A stretch of DNA of 64,000 bases from Firm-13 sp037143795. Its GTDB lineage: Bacteria > Bacillota > Clostridia > Saccharofermentanales > Saccharofermentanaceae. Made by a program: the position numbers and the translations under genes. The DNA is taken from the NCBI GenBank assembly GCA_037143795.1, contig JBAWXZ010000011.1:53993-117992 (forward strand), given 5' to 3'. Position 1 is the first letter of the stretch. Every line of letters starts with the position of its first letter. Under the pieces are notes generated by a model that did not search any database, was not told the origin of the DNA, and saw only the letters and a list, made by a program, of their open reading frames with translations. Positions 44,985 through 53,404 of the stretch are shown here, piece by piece.

Positions 44985-45013
44985 ATTGTAACATACAGAG
45001 CAACAAGTCGCAA
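44985..45013 (-). promoter_or_regulatory. tig: Promoter of tig
   Basis: On the minus strand TTGCGA (complement of 45008-45013) and TACAAT (complement of 44985-44990) are spaced by 17 bases, about 45 bases upstream of the tig ATG. Confidence 0.6.
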
Positions 45014-45116
45014 CCCTATTTGTCACCGGAGACATCAATTGCGGCAGCGTAATTGTCACAAAGAATCACAATGAAGAGAGCCGCTGAAATGTATATCTAT
45101 TTTGTTTATAGAAATA

Positions 45117-45938
45117 TCATTTCTTCCATTTTGTATAAAAGGGAGTCTTTCCGTTAATTGCCTGCTGCCCCAATGAACTGGCAGCCGGTATAAAAACAAT
45201 CTCCTGACCTTTTTTCAAGTAAGGCACACTTATGTCATGCAGAAGGCTGTATAACTCGGTATAATTCCCGGAGCCATCAATAACCACAAGGAAGCTCTGC
45301 CTGCCATCCTGTATCATGAGTAAAAGGTACGCTGTCATGATATCGGATCTGCTTCGCATACGGCTTCTCAGAGCGACAGCCAGATCGAGCGGAAAAATCT
45401 TCAGGTCGGCGAGAAAAATCCGGCTATCCCGCTTTGGCGGACGGATAGGAATTCCGGCAGCTTCCAGCAGTCTGCTTCTGATTTTGGAAATTGTTTTTCT
45501 TGTAACGACAAGACAGCGGCCGTAAGGATTTATAACAAACCCGGAATACATATCCGGCTCTTCTGCAAACAATTTACAGATTTCAAAAAATGTCAGCACG
45601 ACCGTCTGTTGATCCGGTTCGAATGATGGCCAACGCCGAATTTCGTCCCAGTCCGTAAAAATCATCATGTAATGATTATTTGAAGTGTCCGAATAGGATG
45701 GATATGCTATTACAGTGTCTTTCTTAACTACGATGCTCTGTATATTTTCCGCTTTATGCACTTCCGGCGGACGGGTAACTTGTGACAATGGACAGGAAAT
45801 CTTTGCCGGCAGCAAAAACCGGGCGCTAAGGAGCGCATTGATAAAAGCATTGCTGCCTGACAGGGAATTACCATTCTTCAGAATCTTCATCTGCTCAGTA
45901 AGTGCTTTATTATCAACCAGGTTATTAGTATCAAACAT
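45117..45938 (-). CDS. SseB-like protein
   Basis: A 273-residue cytoplasmic protein. The first half contains MMIFTDWDEIRRWP and GFVINPYGRCLVVTR, fitting the SseB N-terminal domain. The second half, with LLLMIQDGRQSFLVVIDGSGN, fits the SseB C-terminal domain. The family is named for enhanced serine sensitivity, but its biochemical role is unclear. I take the ATG at 45938; a TTG at 45959 is in frame but less likely. A 179-base palindromic element lies just upstream. Confidence 0.75.
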   Translation of the reverse strand: MFDTNNLVDNKALTEQMKILKNGNSLSGSNAFINALLSARFLLPAKISCPLSQVTRPPEVHKAENIQSIVVKKDTVIAYPSYSDTSNNHYMMIFTDWDEIRRWPSFEPDQQTVVLTFFEICKLFAEEPDMYSGFVINPYGRCLVVTRKTISKIRSRLLEAAGIPIRPPKRDSRIFLADLKIFPLDLAVALRSRMRSRSDIMTAYLLLMIQDGRQSFLVVIDGSGNYTELYSLLHDISVPYLKKGQEIVFIPAASSLGQQAINGKTPFYTKWKK

Positions 45939-45975
45939 ATAGTTCACATCTCCAGGCAAATACAGTTATTTCTTC

Positions 45976-46173
45976 GGTGCGCAGCACCATTGCGGAACAG
46001 ATGACATTTTTCTCAGTGACTTCCTTAGTGTCCGCAGGACGCCGAACCGGGAAGCAAAGATGCTTTTTGAGTAGATTCCGCAGGATTGCATAGCAATCCG
46101 AGGACCTGACCGAGCGAGAAAAGCATCATCGCTTCCCCCGAGGACGCGGAGCGAGAAAAATTGTCATCTGTTC
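45976..46173. repeat. Nested palindromic element reaching into the upstream gene stop
   Basis: Outer arms gaacagatgacatttttctc (45995-46014) and 46153-46173 are reverse complements except for one inserted base. Inner arms 46049-46067 and 46119-46137 match at 17 of 19 bases. The centre ggattgc-ata-gcaatcc (46083-46099) is a perfect hairpin. A small hairpin ggtgc-gca-gcacc sits at 45976-45988. The right outer arm covers the last two codons and stop of the isochorismatase-fold gene (stop at 46164-46166). Shared words with the 21-kb array suggest one repeat family. Confidence 0.85.
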
Positions 46174-46688
46174 GTGACTTTTATCTGCAGCCCTTCCAGT
46201 ATATCCAATGTCTTCTCATTCAGAAGCGGGTCAAAACTGGCCGTACAGGCAGCGTCGACCAGAATCAGTGCCTCCGGTAATGCGGTCTTAGCAAGAACAG
46301 CATTAGAAATGACGCAGATGTTACTTACAAGTCCGACAATCTCGATGCTTTCAAATATGCTTTTTTGAAGATAAGTAAAAAGAAGATCGGACCCGAAGGT
46401 ACCCTTTTCGAATTTTTCACAGCCCTGTGAAAGGCTATTAACACGTCCGAAAAGATTATGTCCTGCTGTACCGCGAATGCAGTGGGGAACCGGGAGGTTT
46501 CTTCCTTCCTGCGTCTCTATGTAATCAGGCTCATGTGTGTCAAGTGTAAACACAATCGGCTGCCCTTGCGCCCGGTAACACAGAATTTTATCACAAATCT
46601 TTTCATGAAGCTCTGCTGCTTTGGGAAACCCAAGGCTGCCATCGACAAAATCATTCTGATAGTCCACGACGACAAGTAACTTGTTCAT
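46164..46688 (-). CDS. Isochorismatase-fold hydrolase (nicotinamidase-like)
   Basis: A 174-residue cysteine hydrolase. MNKLLVVVDYQNDFVDGSLGF holds the catalytic Asp. TLDTHEPDYIETQEGRNLPVPHCIRGTAGH gives metal-ligand residues, KFEKGTFGS the catalytic Lys region, and EIVGLVSNICVISNAV the Cys nucleophile. The HC-x-RGT-x-GH pattern fits nicotinamidase/pyrazinamidase-type amidases, so nicotinamide to nicotinate is plausible. GGAGGGTATC supports the ATG at 46688. It follows the MBL hydrolase gene by 11 bases. Its 3' end is part of a palindrome arm. Confidence 0.88.
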   Translation of the reverse strand: MNKLLVVVDYQNDFVDGSLGFPKAAELHEKICDKILCYRAQGQPIVFTLDTHEPDYIETQEGRNLPVPHCIRGTAGHNLFGRVNSLSQGCEKFEKGTFGSDLLFTYLQKSIFESIEIVGLVSNICVISNAVLAKTALPEALILVDAACTASFDPLLNEKTLDILEGLQIKVTNR

Positions 46689-46699
46689 GATACCCTCCT

Positions 46700-47287
46700 T
46701 CATTTCAGTGCCCTTTGTGCTTCAATAATTGCCATTCTTATAGCTTTCTGCGGGTTGGCCAGCATCGCACCGTGTCCCGGGGCAAGAAGTGCCGGAGATC
46801 GCTCCAGCAGTTTTTCCGCACTTTTAACCGCTTCCCTTTTATTTTGGGTCGCCAGGCCTGGAAATGGGAAAAGCAGTTGTATTTTCCCCGCGACAGCAAC
46901 TCCGCCGGCAGTCTGCATGGCATCACCGACAATAAGATATCGATTTCGGAGGTCAATAAATGACAGGGAATCTTCTGTGTGCCCCGGTGTAGCTATTGCT
47001 TCGAGTGATCCGACACGCTCACCGTCCCGCGGAAGGCGCAGCAGGTTTGGGCCGGGAGGCAAAAGGGAGATTAGTTTGTCCATTCCGCCGATGTGATCCA
47101 TGTGCGAGTGCGTCAGAAGGATATTCCCTATCGGTTTTCGAAGCAGCTGTGACTGCCTAATAATCTCTTTTGCAAAAAATGCCGGACCGGTATCGATAAG
47201 AGTCAGACTGTCCGCCTCTTCAACAAGGTAGCAGTTTACAACGGAATTCCCTATTTGGGAAAGAGTATCTTTTTTAATAACTTTCAT
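46700..47287 (-). CDS. Metallo-beta-lactamase-fold hydrolase
   Basis: A 195-residue hydrolase. THSHMDHIGG is the zinc-binding HxHxDH motif, TPGHTEDSLSF and LIVGDAMQ give the later ligands, and LAPGHGAML the last His. It resembles glyoxalase-II-like and YflN-like proteins; the substrate is not shown. Its ATG overlaps the stop of the AraC-like fragment (TTATGA). The next gene is the isochorismatase-fold hydrolase, so the three form one unit. Confidence 0.9.
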   Translation of the reverse strand: MKVIKKDTLSQIGNSVVNCYLVEEADSLTLIDTGPAFFAKEIIRQSQLLRKPIGNILLTHSHMDHIGGMDKLISLLPPGPNLLRLPRDGERVGSLEAIATPGHTEDSLSFIDLRNRYLIVGDAMQTAGGVAVAGKIQLLFPFPGLATQNKREAVKSAEKLLERSPALLAPGHGAMLANPQKAIRMAIIEAQRALK

Positions 47288-47538
47288 AAGGATCTGTCCT
47301 CCTTGTGCAGTGCACGATACTTTCCCGCGGGAAGCCCGGCTTTTTTAATATCCCTGCAGAAATAATTATAATCCGAAAACCCTGTTTTTTTCGATATTTC
47401 TGCAATAGGAAGTCCGGTTTCGATAAAAAGTTTCCGTGCAGCTATGGGACGACTCTTTTTCGCATACTCAGCGAGCACCTCACCGGGATGGCGGATCAAG
47501 GCATTCCAGAGAATCCGGCAGATATTTACAAGGTACAC
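47284..47538 (-). pseudogene. AraC-type DNA-binding fragment
   Basis: An 84-residue frame, GTG start. Residues 27-75 (KKSRPIAARKLFIETGLPIAEISKKTGFSDYNYFCRDIKKAGLPAG) carry the second helix-turn-helix of an AraC regulator, including the SDYNYFCRDIK signature variant. The first HTH and any sensor domain are missing, and no matching sequence is found in the frame upstream. It is probably a decayed regulator, although the ATGA overlap with the MBL gene means it may still be translated. It could also act as a minimal DNA-binding protein. Confidence 0.6.
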
Positions 47539-47715
47539 ATGGAAGGAGTAAGCTAATAAATGCTTAATAACATTTCAGATACTGCAAAGCAGGCATAAAG
47601 ATCAGAAGGATCCGTGCCGCCTGTATGTTTCTTTTGGAGAAGTACAGAAAGATCTATCGGGCAGTACGCCCGTTGATTTCATAATAAAAATATTTGTAAC
47701 GTATGGAGGCGTAAA

Positions 47716-48720
47716 ATGAGTATTCAAAAGTATGTAGGTCATCCATCCCAGCTCTATGGCGTTGAGGAACATCGACTTGTCGGCGGAAAAGGAGACGGTC
47801 TGCGTCTCTTTGAAGTAAAAAACGCGGCAGGCCTTGCACTGACAGTCTGCGCGGACAGGTGCGCTGACATTTACCGCATATCACTCAAAGGCGATAATCT
47901 GGGGTATTTTTCTCCCTGCGGGTATGTTGCCCCCACCTATTACGATGATCAGGGATTAGGTTTTCTCAAAAGCTTTACTGCAGGGTTTCTTACGACCTGC
48001 GGCCTTACTGCTGTTGGTTCTCCGTCTGTAGATGAAGGCCAGTCATTTGGTCTCCATGGTGACATTGGAAACACACCGGCCGAAAACATATACTACACAA
48101 TCGACAAAGAATATATACACATTCATGCAACGATCAACGCTTCGGGTATCTTCAAGGAGAAGCTAGTACTGCAGCGTGAGATCCGGGTCTCCATTTTCGA
48201 AAACATGATTAAACTGACCGATACCATTCAAAACAACGGCGATACCATTTCCCCGCTTATGTACCTTTATCACATCAATTTTGGTTACCCGCTCCTTGAT
48301 GAAAACAGTGTCCTGCATGTCGCATCAACGCAGGTTGTACCCAGAAACGCAAGGGCAGCGGAAGATCTCGATACATGGAACAAAATTCTGACTCCGCAGA
48401 GGAACTTTGTCGAACAGTGCTACTATCACAGTTTCGGTGACAGAAATGATGCCAGCGCAGGCATCTATAACCCTGTAATTAACAGAGGTTTATCCATGCA
48501 CTTTGATCCCCGCTCACTTGACTGCCTTCTCGAGTGGAAAATGATGGGCGAGCGGGATTATGTTTTGGGTCTTGAACCCGGGAACTGTTTTGCCGACGGA
48601 AGGGACGCCGTGCGAAAACAAGGTAAGCTGAAGTTTATCAACCCGGATGAAGCAATCACCTACTCAGTTGATTTCACCTTTGTTGACAGCCGCGAAGCAT
48701 TTGACAGTGCCTGCAAATAA
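47716..48720 (+). CDS. DUF4432-type mutarotase-like protein
   Basis: A 334-residue cytoplasmic protein of the galactose-mutarotase-like superfamily, DUF4432 type. FEVKNAAGLALTVCADRCADIYRIS, FGLHGDIGNTPAENI and MYLYHINFGYPLLDE match the conserved His and sugar-binding features. VLGLEPGNCFADGRDAVRKQG is the C-terminal signature. It likely interconverts sugar anomers or isomers. GGAGGCGTAAA precedes the ATG. It is divergent from the AraC-like fragment cluster and stands alone. Confidence 0.85.
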   Translation: MSIQKYVGHPSQLYGVEEHRLVGGKGDGLRLFEVKNAAGLALTVCADRCADIYRISLKGDNLGYFSPCGYVAPTYYDDQGLGFLKSFTAGFLTTCGLTAVGSPSVDEGQSFGLHGDIGNTPAENIYYTIDKEYIHIHATINASGIFKEKLVLQREIRVSIFENMIKLTDTIQNNGDTISPLMYLYHINFGYPLLDENSVLHVASTQVVPRNARAAEDLDTWNKILTPQRNFVEQCYYHSFGDRNDASAGIYNPVINRGLSMHFDPRSLDCLLEWKMMGERDYVLGLEPGNCFADGRDAVRKQGKLKFINPDEAITYSVDFTFVDSREAFDSACK

Positions 48721-48759
48721 AAATATTTGATGACTTCAGACAGACCGCAAAAGAATAAG

Positions 48760-49536
48760 TCAGAAACTCATGCTAAGCACAATCGTCCCGGCCAAATCGG
48801 CAACTTCGGCTTTTTGGATCTGTGTGTCAATATACATTGACACCACAGATCCTTTCTGACCGTCAGCGGCATAATCATCGGATGTAACCAGATAGTATGT
48901 GACCGACTGAACGTTATTATAAATAGTATCTCTTTTATAAAAATAATCGGCAAAGTCTTTAAGCATCGCTTCATCGATTACGGGTTCATCAATTATAACT
49001 AATTTTTCCATATCATTTTCAAGGGCTTCTTCCTCAAACGAATAATCAATGGAAAGACCTTCGTTCCAGGAATACATCTCGCCCTCAGCATAATACTGAT
49101 AATCATCCGGGACGCCCTCAATTTCAAGATCGAAACATTCATAATTGTCAGGTGCAATCATGTCGATGTTAATATCATATTCTTTATCATCACTCATCAA
49201 TCTGACGATACCGTCAAAAAAATAGTCGGGATCGTGATTATCAATATAGACCGTATAGGTATTTGACTCTGAGTCAACCTCATAATATGTAAGTTCGATG
49301 TTGTCCAGATGGACTGTCGTTTCTGTGCTTTTGAGCTTAGCTCCGAGATATGCACTGAGCACATCGGATCGCTTGCTGTTGGGGTAATCTATATAGTCTT
49401 CTCCTGCAGGTACGGCTTTCGTACCGGAAATCCTGCTCAATAAATTATTAAAGGTTTCGGAATTACTGCAGGATGCCGTACATATCATAAGGACAGCGGC
49501 CACAGCCGCTAAGCTGATTATTCGTTCAGTTTTCAT
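48760..49536 (-). CDS. Hypothetical lipoprotein
   Basis: A 258-residue protein with a lipoprotein signal (KTERIISLAAVAAVLMICTASC, Cys about 22). The mature part is acidic, rich in Asp, Glu and Tyr, and looks mostly beta-stranded. No family is recognised. The ATG at 49536 follows GGAGGAAATA; the upstream ATG at 49548 overlaps that site and is unlikely. It stands alone, convergent with the mutarotase-like gene. Confidence 0.78.
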   Translation of the reverse strand: MKTERIISLAAVAAVLMICTASCSNSETFNNLLSRISGTKAVPAGEDYIDYPNSKRSDVLSAYLGAKLKSTETTVHLDNIELTYYEVDSESNTYTVYIDNHDPDYFFDGIVRLMSDDKEYDINIDMIAPDNYECFDLEIEGVPDDYQYYAEGEMYSWNEGLSIDYSFEEEALENDMEKLVIIDEPVIDEAMLKDFADYFYKRDTIYNNVQSVTYYLVTSDDYAADGQKGSVVSMYIDTQIQKAEVADLAGTIVLSMSF

Positions 49537-49778
49537 TATTTCCTCCATTATGATATAGCTGGAACTTCAATATTATGATATATATTAAATATATATTGTC
49601 TTTCATTAACAGGGAAATGTCAACATTATTTTACTTCGATTTGTAATATATCCGGATCTTATACACTTCCTTAATTGTCTGATGCCTGATGCTGTTTTTG
49701 TTGTGTTACACAGTGGTAAGATAGAAATATCAAATCATTATTGAACTGCATCTGCCTGCCCGTATGAGGAGGAGAAAG

Positions 49779-51059
49779 ATGAGTCGATTTGTCCCCTTTT
49801 CTTTACCTGATAATTTGAAACTTGGCTGTGCCACAGCGGCTACCCAGATCGAGGGCTCAGATACAAATAATTCATGGTATGCCTGGTCCCGGATAAAGGG
49901 ACATATCAGGGACGGTTCCTCGCCATTTCGCGCAAATCAGCACTGGCTGCTGTATGATGAAGATCTGCAGCTGATGTCGGAAATGGGCATCCGTGATTAC
50001 CGGTTCGGAATTGAATGGAGCCGGATAGAGCCTTCAGAAGGCGTATTTGACGACAAAGCGATGGATCATTACCGCGCGGAAATCTTAAGGATGATTCAAT
50101 ACGGCATCCATCCGCTTGTAACTTTGCACCATTTTTCAAATCCTGTCTGGTTTGAAGAAATGGGTGCTTTTGAGACAAGGGAATCCGTTGGCCTTTTTCA
50201 AAGATATGCAGCTTACGTTGTCAGCCATATATCGGACATTTGTGATGACTATGTGACTATCAATGAGCCCAATGTTTATGCCGTCAACGGCTATGTCTTT
50301 GGTTCATGGCCGCCCGGAAAAAAGTCGCTGCTAATGTCCTTTAAAGTTATGAAAAACCTGACACTCTGCCACCTTCATGCATACCGCGATATTCACGCCC
50401 TTTATGGAAGCAAGGAAGTCCGTGTCGGTTTTGCAAATCACCTTCGCGTGTTTATTCCGTATAGTAAAAATCCTGTTTATGCATGCCAGGCTCTGATAAT
50501 GAAATATCTTTTTCAGGGGGCCCTGACAAAGTCCATGTCCACAGGGAAGCTTGCTTTCCCGATAGGATGCACAGCACCGCTTGGTAAGGGACGGTATTAT
50601 GACTATATCGGTATTAACTATTATACAAGAAGCGTTATTAAAAATTTCAAGGAAAAAGACCTCCCCGATCGTCCCAGAAATGATCTCGGCTGGGATATCT
50701 ATCCGGAGGGTCTCTCAATACTTTGTAATGAACAGTTCAAAAAATACCATGCTCCGATCTGGATAACCGAAAATGGAACGTGTGACAAAGAGGATCAATT
50801 CCGATCTGCATATATTTATGATCATCTGCGGCAAATCACCGACGGAAAACTGCCTGTCGAAAGATACTACCACTGGACGTTTATGGACAATTTTGAGTGG
50901 GCCGAAGGAGAAAGTGCTCCATTCGGGCTGGTCAAATGTGATTTTGAGACGCAGAAACGCACAGTACGCCGGAGCGGCCGCTTTTACAGTGAAATGATCA
51001 GCCGGCAAAAGGTCACATCCGAAATGATTGAACGATATCTGGATATTAGTCCTACTTAA
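49779..51059 (+). CDS. Glycoside hydrolase family 1
   Basis: A 426-residue cytoplasmic retaining glycosidase. LGCATAATQIEGSDTNNSW is the start of the barrel, YVTINEPNVYAVNGY the acid/base Glu (NEP), and APIWITENGTC the nucleophile Glu (TENG). HWTFMDNFEWAEG is the sugar-binding loop. A beta-glucosidase or 6-phospho-beta-glucosidase role is possible. GAGGAGGAGAAAG supports the ATG at 49779. Its length is at the short end for GH1. It overlaps the convergent ComEC-like gene by eight bases. Confidence 0.93.
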   Translation: MSRFVPFSLPDNLKLGCATAATQIEGSDTNNSWYAWSRIKGHIRDGSSPFRANQHWLLYDEDLQLMSEMGIRDYRFGIEWSRIEPSEGVFDDKAMDHYRAEILRMIQYGIHPLVTLHHFSNPVWFEEMGAFETRESVGLFQRYAAYVVSHISDICDDYVTINEPNVYAVNGYVFGSWPPGKKSLLMSFKVMKNLTLCHLHAYRDIHALYGSKEVRVGFANHLRVFIPYSKNPVYACQALIMKYLFQGALTKSMSTGKLAFPIGCTAPLGKGRYYDYIGINYYTRSVIKNFKEKDLPDRPRNDLGWDIYPEGLSILCNEQFKKYHAPIWITENGTCDKEDQFRSAYIYDHLRQITDGKLPVERYYHWTFMDNFEWAEGESAPFGLVKCDFETQKRTVRRSGRFYSEMISRQKVTSEMIERYLDISPT

Positions 51060-52005
51060 TAATGCCGCTGTAAATCTGAAGCGTGTGTCCATCCGTCTCA
51101 ATTGACACCGTACCGCTCTCATCAGTTCTATATACAGTAACAGCATTTTCCGACAGGCGGTTTAAGACAGCACTGGAAGGCTGTCCGAAGTTATTCTCGC
51201 CGACACTGATTACGGCTGTGTCCGGGGAAACCGCTGTAAGGAATGGAATCGAGTCTGCATTCCTATTGCCATGGTGCCCCACCAGCAGCACATTACTGTG
51301 CAGATTATCACCGGAATGAAGCAGCTGCTGTTCCGTGGCTGCTTCCGCGTCTCCCATCAACAAAAAGGATACATCACCTACGACAACGCGGAGAATGATG
51401 GAGTAGTCGTTTAAGGTCTTATAATTACCTGTGTCATCTGACAGCACAGTAACAGAGTATCCGTCCCCGGATAGAATTACTTCACCCTGATATGGATTAT
51501 GCAGCACCAATCCATGATCAGCGATATCCTTGTATATTCCTTCAAATCTATCAGAATCTATCAAAAGGTTGACGGGTACGACCGGAAACAATATATCCTT
51601 GACTGAACAGGCATCCAACACCGCATCTACATTGCCGGCATGGTCACCATGCTGATGGGTTATTACAAAACAGTCAAGTGCGTCAACATCCCTGTCGTTC
51701 AAATAAGACAGCAGTGTATTCCTGCTCGAAGGCGGTCCGGAATCAACCATCAGTGTTTTACCGTCAGGAAAAGAGATTAAAGCAGCACTCCCCTGACCGA
51801 CGTCAAGAAAATCGACCGTTGTGAGGTCAGATGCAGCATGTTTACTTATTCCGGCTGGAAATGCCGTTTGGGATACAGGTGCGAAATCACCGGCGGCGAA
51901 CAGATGAACAAAGGAAATACCGGCAAAAAGCACAAAACAGGCTATTACAATATAAATGAAATTGGGTCGATATGATTTACGTTTGGGGATGCTCCACACG
52001 CTCAT
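51052..52005 (-). CDS. ComEC-like extracellular MBL hydrolase
   Basis: A 317-residue protein with one N-terminal membrane helix (FIYIVIACFVLFAGISFVHLFAA) and a metallo-beta-lactamase domain like the C-terminal part of ComEC. DVGQGSAALISFPDGKTLMVDSGP, ITHQHGDHAGNVD (zinc motif) and LLMGDAEAATEQQLL are present. ComEC nuclease-like domains act in DNA uptake, but stand-alone copies are common and may have other roles. GGGGCAAATT precedes the ATG. It ends eight bases inside the convergent GH1 gene. Confidence 0.88.
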   Translation of the reverse strand: MSVWSIPKRKSYRPNFIYIVIACFVLFAGISFVHLFAAGDFAPVSQTAFPAGISKHAASDLTTVDFLDVGQGSAALISFPDGKTLMVDSGPPSSRNTLLSYLNDRDVDALDCFVITHQHGDHAGNVDAVLDACSVKDILFPVVPVNLLIDSDRFEGIYKDIADHGLVLHNPYQGEVILSGDGYSVTVLSDDTGNYKTLNDYSIILRVVVGDVSFLLMGDAEAATEQQLLHSGDNLHSNVLLVGHHGNRNADSIPFLTAVSPDTAVISVGENNFGQPSSAVLNRLSENAVTVYRTDESGTVSIETDGHTLQIYSGIIK

Positions 52006-52141
52006 AATTTGCCCCTTTTCTTTTATTGTACCTTATTTCTATAGCTTCATATACATTGTTTTACATCAATTTTTCCGGACTTATCCGAAGCGTCATCGCA
52101 AGCCGTCCTTCGTGTTCAAACATAACAAAAAAGCGGCAGCA

Positions 52142-53389
52142 TCAGATCGATGTAACCAGAAGAATGACTGATAAGACAACCAGAATAACAATGGTTAACC
52201 AGCCGATTATATTACCCGGAAGTTTATTAACATGTTTACCCATTACCTCCTTATTATTGATAATCAGCATCATACAAATAAGGACAACAGGAAGAAGAAT
52301 ACCGTTAATTCGCTGCGACCACAGGGAGATACTGATAAGAGGTGCGTTGGGAATCAGTATTATTCCTGCACCAACGGCAATGATAATCGTATAAAGCCAG
52401 TAAAACTGAGGTGCTTCTTTCCATTTTTTGTCAATGCCCGCTTCAAATCCAAATGCCTCGCAGACATAGAAAGCCGTGGCAACAGGCAGTATTGTTGCTG
52501 AAAATATGGATGCAATAAATAGTCCGAAGGCAAAAACTTCCGAGGCAAACTGTCCGGCTAAAGGAGCCAGTGCATCGGCAGCATCGCTTGCATCCCTTAT
52601 TGTATGACCGCTTACAAAAAGTGTTGAGGCACATGCCACAATAATGAAAAAAGCAACGGTTACGGTTGCAATGCAGCCGACCAGTACGTCTATAACGGTA
52701 AATTTATAATCCCTGATGGTCAACCCTTTTTCAATAACGGAAGACTGCATGTAGAACTGCATCCATGGTGCAATAGTTGTTCCGATAATTCCTATAACCA
52801 TCGCAAACATATTTGCATTGTATCCGGAAAAATCAGGGCGCACGATTGATGTACCAATCTCTCCCCAGTTCGGGTGGCTGAGCAGGGCAGAAACAATATA
52901 GGATAACAATGCAAAACTGAAAATCAGAAAAATACGTTCAGCCAATTTGTAAGTGCCCTTAACAACAAGAACCCAGATCGCAATGGCGACAAGCGGTACC
53001 GTTACGTATTTGCTGACATGAAATATTTGCATACTTCCGGCAACGCCGGCAAACTCCGTTGTCGTATTTAAAATATCGGCGGCCAGAAGTCCAACGAAAA
53101 TGAAGAAAGTCAATTTGACACCTGCCGTCTCCCTGATCAGATCGGCAAGACCTTTACCGGTGACAATCCCCATCCGCGCATTCATTTCCTGAACCACAAA
53201 CAAGACCACAAAAGCAGGAATCAGTGTCCAAATCAGCTTATAACCATAGGTTGCGCCCGCAACTGAATACGTCGTGATGCCGCCGGCATCGTTATCAACA
53301 CTGCCGGTTATGATCCCCGGGCCAAGAACGGCAAGAAACAACAGGATGTTTGTAACCATTCTCGTTCTTTTTATCTTTGTAATCATCAT
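52142..53389 (-). CDS. NRAMP-related divalent metal transporter, magnesium-type site
   Basis: A 415-residue membrane protein with about 11 helices. The helix-1 motif, DPGN in manganese/iron NRAMPs, reads DNDA (VDNDAGG), replacing the ligand Asn with Ala. The helix-6 MPHN motif reads APWM, replacing the ligand Met with Ala. In the NRMT clade known from Clostridia and Eggerthella, these softer ligands are lost and Mg2+ is carried. It starts 15 bases after the stop of a soluble MgtE-N/CBS protein, which supports magnesium. GGGAGGCGGCAGTC precedes the ATG. Confidence 0.9.
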   Translation of the reverse strand: MMITKIKRTRMVTNILLFLAVLGPGIITGSVDNDAGGITTYSVAGATYGYKLIWTLIPAFVVLFVVQEMNARMGIVTGKGLADLIRETAGVKLTFFIFVGLLAADILNTTTEFAGVAGSMQIFHVSKYVTVPLVAIAIWVLVVKGTYKLAERIFLIFSFALLSYIVSALLSHPNWGEIGTSIVRPDFSGYNANMFAMVIGIIGTTIAPWMQFYMQSSVIEKGLTIRDYKFTVIDVLVGCIATVTVAFFIIVACASTLFVSGHTIRDASDAADALAPLAGQFASEVFAFGLFIASIFSATILPVATAFYVCEAFGFEAGIDKKWKEAPQFYWLYTIIIAVGAGIILIPNAPLISISLWSQRINGILLPVVLICMMLIINNKEVMGKHVNKLPGNIIGWLTIVILVVLSVILLVTSI

Positions 53390-53404
53390 GACTGCCGCCT
53401 CCCG

